Positions 59,783-64,000 of a stretch of DNA of 64,000 nt are shown one piece after another. The translations under genes and the position numbers were made by a program. Source of the DNA: Enoplolaimus lenunculus (taxonomy: Eukaryota; Nematoda; Enoplea; Enoplida; Thoracostomopsidae); the NCBI GenBank assembly GCA_030248215.1, contig JASANG010001527.1:62001-126000 (forward strand). Reading direction: 5' to 3'. The notes below the pieces were generated by a model. The model was not told the DNA's origin and searched no databases. It saw only the letters and a list, made by a program, of their open reading frames with translations. Numbering within the stretch: position 1 is the stretch's first letter; each line of letters opens with the position of its first letter.

Positions 59783-59945
59783 TTGCAAGGTATTCGGTGT
59801 GTGTGTCCGTAATACAATGCGGCTTGTGCGAACCTCAGCGCTGTGATAAGTAGCGTAAACTGTTACAACCGGCCGCGTCTATATCACAGCGTTGAGGTTC
59901 CCACAAGCCGAATTGTATTACGGACACACACCGAATACCTTGCAA
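59783..59945. repeat. Long hairpin: 64-bp arms, 33-base loop
   Basis: Left arm from TTGCAAGGTATTCGGTG to GCGCTGTGATA (59783-59848) and right arm from TATCACAGCG to CACCGAATACCTTGCAA (59882-59945) pair with about three mismatches and a 2-base bulge. A MITE or a hairpin-RNA source. Confidence 0.85.
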
Positions 59946-60204
59946 ATCCAACACTGCCAAAAATTTAGTGGATTTAGAAGAACTTCGGAATCAGTTTTGG
60001 AATATCCCACAAATAAATTTAGATCCGTCGCTACTAAACGGTTCTAAGTTTAAATCCAAGGAACGGACCTGGCAGGATTTCGCCCTGTAAGCATGTGAGG
60101 CATGCTTGTCCTTTATGTGCACATGCAATATAGTGCAGTGCACTGTATGTATGCTAGCTGGCAGCATGCGGTCGACAAATATAGTCGACGAAAATGGTAG
60201 TTGG

Positions 60205-60950
60205 AGAGGCGGGCTACGTGGCGCAGTGGTAGAGTGCTCGCTAAAGGAACCATAGGCTAAGAGTTCGATCCCCGCTCAAGCCGGCTTTTCCAGCTGCTTA
60301 GTAAAAGGTCTGATGTCCCGGTTCCTACCTAGACTGACATGGTGGCTATAAACTATGCTAATATGCAAATTATCTAATATCTAACTGCTCCATTATCGGT
60401 TTTGGGGGTTTGTAAACAGTCTACGCAGATTTCTCGCATCCAAATACCCTTTAATGCTAAAATTAGATTGCTTCTAACTGTAATAATTAGTTAAATATTG
60501 TATAAAGTCCTAATTTAGGCTTATAAACTATGCTAATATACAAATTATCTATTAGCTAACTGCTTAGTTATCGGTTTTGGGGGGTTGTAAACAGTCTACG
60601 CAGATTTCTGGCATACAAAAACCCTTTAATGCTAAAATTAGGCTGCTTCTAACTGTAATAATTAGTGAAGTATTGTGGAAAGTGCTAATTTAGGCTTAAT
60701 TAATTATGCAAATTAGAATGTAGCTAATAAACGGCTTAAAATTTTAAAACCCCAATGCTAGGTTAACACCCCAGGATAACTGGTTTTCAAACAAAAAAAG
60801 TTTATCAAAATCGGTTCAGCCGTTCCTGAGATTCTTTTCGGACGTAAAGACGGACGGACATCCACCTTTCGACCCCCAAGTACAAAACATAAAACGCTTC
60901 GCGAAACTCAGAGCTTCGCTCGGAGTTTCACTTCGCTCAATAAAGTTTGG
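60205..60950 (+). mobile_element. tRNA-derived SINE with internally duplicated body
   Basis: Head GGCTACGTGGCGCAGTGGTAGAGTGC with B box GAGTTCGATCC lacks a closing acceptor stem. The body holds two tandem units of about 180 bp (60345-60525, 60526-60705) sharing AAACAGTCTACGCAGATTTC and CCTTTAATGCTAAAATTAG. The end has AAAATCGGTTCAGCCGTTCC and GGACGTAAAGACGGACGG, a phrase common at SINE/LINE 3' ends. Confidence 0.7.
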
Positions 60951-61320
60951 GCGAACAATTCATCAATAAACATGTACTAATTGCCACTGCAACGACTTTT
61001 AATTAAGCGCTCTCTGTGGTTGTATTTTTGCATTCTACAGGTTCGGCTCGGTTTAGGTTTCTGATTGTATTTGCTCGATAGATTTAGACGCTTTTTCTAC
61101 GAGCGGTTTAGTCTGGATTTTGTTTCGAAAAGTATATCATCTTTCTAAGGTAGTTTGTACGCTAGAGTTCAACATTTTATTTAAAACCTGAAATATGGGA
61201 GCATGTTTTATAATTAGCTTTTACTGTGTAGTGAAGTAAATAATAAAAGTAACTGTATTTTAATCATTTTGTTCATGTTTGCTGATTTAGTAAACGTGCT
61301 AACGAATTGTTACCAGCGTT

Positions 61321-63362
61321 ATGGCTGACGGCGCCGAAGATACTGAATATTTGAAGTTGCCCATAGAAGAACAAGTCAAGCACTCGGTATGTGCTTGTTT
61401 TATAGATAATCTTACTTACTGAAACAGATTTTTGTATTTGCTCATTAGTTCTGTTAAACTTCTGGCCTATGTGTTGATGACAGAGTGCAACCGGAACTAA
61501 ATTTTACTGGAACCTGAAAGTTAAAAATATATGACACCGAAAAATTCATTTTATGTTTCTTTTTTGCTATATTATTGGCGAAACAACCTTTGTTGAAGAG
61601 GATAGGTATTTATATGTCTACTTGCTGTTAATCTGCTGTATTTTAGTTTTTCTTTCTTTATCCACTGAAGTGGAATCTACCTTGGATGGTTTATTTTCTG
61701 TGATTGTGCATGTTTATTTATATACTGTAACTAAAAAATCTATTTTATTTTTATCGTCATTTTTTAGTAAAATGCTTAATTTCCGCCGATCATATTTTAA
61801 TACCGGAATTTTTAATTGCGGTAAAAATTTACCGGAACCGGAAGGTGAAAAAACACCGGAACCGTAATTCATGTTGCACCCTGATAGATGAGGAAGCGAT
61901 TTTTTTCACGTGAGCTAAGCATAAGCTTTAGACATAATTTTTTGCTTAGACTTGGCTTTCATATTTTTTGCCGAGGTTTATGCTCAGGCTTAGGCGTTTT
62001 GGAACATGTTTGTTGTTACGTCGAGACTACCTTTGGCTTACGCTTAGGAATATGCTTATTCACTGTTGCGGACCTCATCTATACATTGGCGAGGCTGCTA
62101 TACTAGGAACACAGTCAGCTTGTATACGTAGATTGTCTTCATGTACTTAAACTTGAACGACTGAACTGTATATCTGTTAGATGATTCAAATATCCTCATA
62201 GTATGAACGCATGGTATTGTTTATTTCAGAATTGGAAAGCACGCGTTAACGGCTATACTGAAGCGGCAAAAAAATTCGCTATTTTGGACGCAAATGATAA
62301 GGAGTTCAGCAAATACCTGGGGCTTATTAAAGGTTTTGTGACTGGTATGCTTTGTTTCGCTTCATTGGTATTCGAACGTGTGTCATGAAGAGTTTAAAAC
62401 CATTGTCTAAGTGTGAATAGTGGTGTTGTTCTTCTGGTTACATTTTATGCAGAAAATATAGTGGGTAACATTGAACGATGCAAAACAACATTTTAGTAAA
62501 AATTGTGGATGGGTAGCGATGAGTGCATTTAAACATGCAACAAGAACTTTAGGTATTCTTGCAGCGTAAAACCTCGAAACAAGATATACCGGTGTAATGG
62601 GCCGTCCAAATTCTGCACACTGTATATGGCATCTTCTTTGCTTTATCTATCAATCTAGTATCTATCTTGCAGGGTTCAACCAGTTTCTGTTCCTAAATTC
62701 TTGTTCCTGTTCCTGTTCTGGCAAAATTGAGTTTCTGTAGGAACCCTGCTATCTAGTGTGGGCCCACGTGATTCATTTTATTCTGCTGGTATCGTCTTGT
62801 TGCAGATTCAAACGCGGCTGCCCAAGAAAAGGGAATTGATGCAGCGTTAGTATACGTCGAAAACGCTAAAGTTGCGTCTAAGTTAGTTGTTTTTAGATTT
62901 ACGTATATCTATATACAATTGATGCAGTTCGAAGCATCAGTTTTTGTTATAGTGCTTATTTGTTCTATGTCAGAACAAAAATTTCGTAATTAAAAATTTT
63001 GGCACAAATTTACTTGAAATCTTGATTGTATCGAACTACGATGCTGGTTTTTGATGGATAGGTTTTGCGAACCAACATTGATGGATAGGTTTTGCTAACC
63101 AATACGTTGTTATATGAATTGCATTCCATGGTTTAAAATTTTTTTGCGGCTGGCTACCTGCTTGCCTGTTGTCTTTCTTGTTTGGCGTGCGTGGAGCTCT
63201 TTTTGTCATAGACAGCGGAACGTTAGTCGTTGTAGAACAGCAAGCGAAGTATGTGGCTCGTTAGTACTTAAAGGACTTGGTGCATCGCGTGCGAAAACCA
63301 AGGAAAAAGCTCAAGAGCTGTTGCTAATGTATATTGAGATTGAGAAGCACGATGTTGTACTG
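61321..63362 (+). CDS. XMAP215/CKAP5/ZYG-9-type microtubule polymerase, N-terminal part
   Basis: TOG-domain protein that binds tubulin and speeds growth at microtubule plus ends; acts at spindle poles, centrosomes and cortex. Exons 61321-61386, 62230-62344, 62806-62881 and 63236-63362 fit in phase and give 128 residues: start MADGAEDTEYLKLPIEEQVK, then NWKARVNGYTEA, KYLGLIKGFVTDSNAAAQEK, AALVYVENAKVASK and AQELLLMYIEIEKHDVVL. These correspond in order to the first HEAT repeats of TOG1 in vertebrate CKAP5 (WKARLSGYEEA, KFLGLIKKFVTDSNA, AALVYVENA, CLMYIEIEK). Start chosen as the first ATG with the family's acidic MxDxxEYLKLP beginning. Donor 63363 leads off the window; no fifth exon was found before 64000. 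A hAT-like MITE and a telomere-like MITE fill the first intron. Confidence 0.93.
61481..61883 (+). mobile_element. hAT-like MITE (CAGGGTGCAACC), about 403 bp
   Basis: CAGAGTGCAACCGG start and CATGTTGCACCCTG end, with the same interior as the copies at 14147 and 20994. In the first intron of the TOG gene. Confidence 0.8.
61890..62095 (-). mobile_element. Telomere-like-core MITE
   Basis: Words GCTCAGGCTTAGGCG and GGCTTACGCTTAGGAATATG, ending near CATCTATACATTGGC. In the first intron of the TOG gene. Confidence 0.55.
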
Positions 63363-64000
63363 GTAAGTGAATGGTTTTCTTTTGAGAGATATATAATCTT
63401 GCGGCATAGGAAGGAAATTAATTACTAGTTACTACAGACCGTGTCCCTTTTACGGAAAGGGGAACAACTATGATGACGACAACTGTTGTGCTGTTAATAA
63501 TTTGAGCTTGAGTTTCGTTTAAGATTTGCTAATAAAATTCTAGATGATATCTACGTATAACCAGTTGTTGTGGTACTACACGTATTGATTCACCGAAGCT
63601 CTTGCCTAGCTACCTACTGGCAATTCGTATTCCTACGGAACATATTGTTATACACCGACAAAACCAATACTTATGAGAATATGATGGTACATTAATATGC
63701 TTATTAGCGTTTGGCTATTATGTAACGCGGCTCTACAGGACACTGTAGTCATCGAATTTGATTCAAAAAGGTTCGCTGTGCGACACAGATAATGTCCTGG
63801 TACAACATAAACGGCGTAACAGTAATAATGCTTTCCACAAATTATAATCTTTGCCACAGGCTCGTTAGCAACCTACGGATGGTAAAGGACGCAGTAACCA
63901 AAAATGTATATTAATGCGAAACTTTCAGATTCCGTAAAATACCCAAAAGCAGCCCATACATTGCGAACTTCTGCTTAAAAGATACCGTTCGCGTGAAAAC

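Overview
The window is animal nuclear DNA: genes split by short and long GT-AG introns, acceptors mostly of the (T)TTTCAG type, no operons, and intergenic and intronic DNA packed with short transposons. An innexin gene points to a protostome. Many degenerate copies of CCTAAG/TTAGGC (the nematode telomere repeat unit), together with the nematode-like acceptors, suggest a nematode or close relative with long introns. The species assignment is inference.

Five host genes can be read exon by exon with phases that agree at every junction. (1) 2-8575, plus strand: the seven-transmembrane part and tail of a class B (secretin-family) receptor closest to PDF receptors; its extracellular domain lies mostly left of the window, and two alternative last exons are visible. 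(2) 9353-11165, minus: a two-exon secreted protein with a very basic, Gln-rich middle and a Cys-containing end; family unknown. (3) 17670-24524, minus: a seven-exon mannose-6-phosphate-receptor-like sorting receptor with an MRH-type luminal domain, one membrane span and a C-terminal DxxLL signal. (4) 37001-42821, minus: a four-exon innexin with a long Gly/Pro-rich tail. (5) 61321-63362, plus: the first four exons of an XMAP215/CKAP5/ZYG-9-type microtubule polymerase (TOG1 domain), continuing off the right edge. Three weaker coding candidates lie on the minus strand near 36.5, 54.5 and 55.7 kb. The genes share no obvious pathway.

The stretches 24.5-36.5 kb and 43-61 kb, and the long introns, hold mostly non-autonomous DNA transposons. 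Families recognisable from ends and target-site duplications are: CAGGGTGCAACC elements (8-bp duplications, hAT-like) with CCGGTT-rich cores; GCCCGTAGCCA elements (8 bp); a CAGTGGCGGAT element (8 bp); CACTGCAAAAA palindromes (TA, Tc1/mariner-like); GGGTCTTTTC foldbacks (8 bp); MITEs whose core is degenerate telomere-like CCTAAG; and one young 729-bp element with 122-bp inverted repeats inserted in a minisatellite. There are also tRNA-derived SINE copies, one decayed LINE reverse-transcriptase fragment, several minisatellites, and a 64-bp-arm hairpin. Several insertions are nested and can be ordered in time. I saw no retrovirus-like, Polinton-like or CRISPR sequence and no rRNA.
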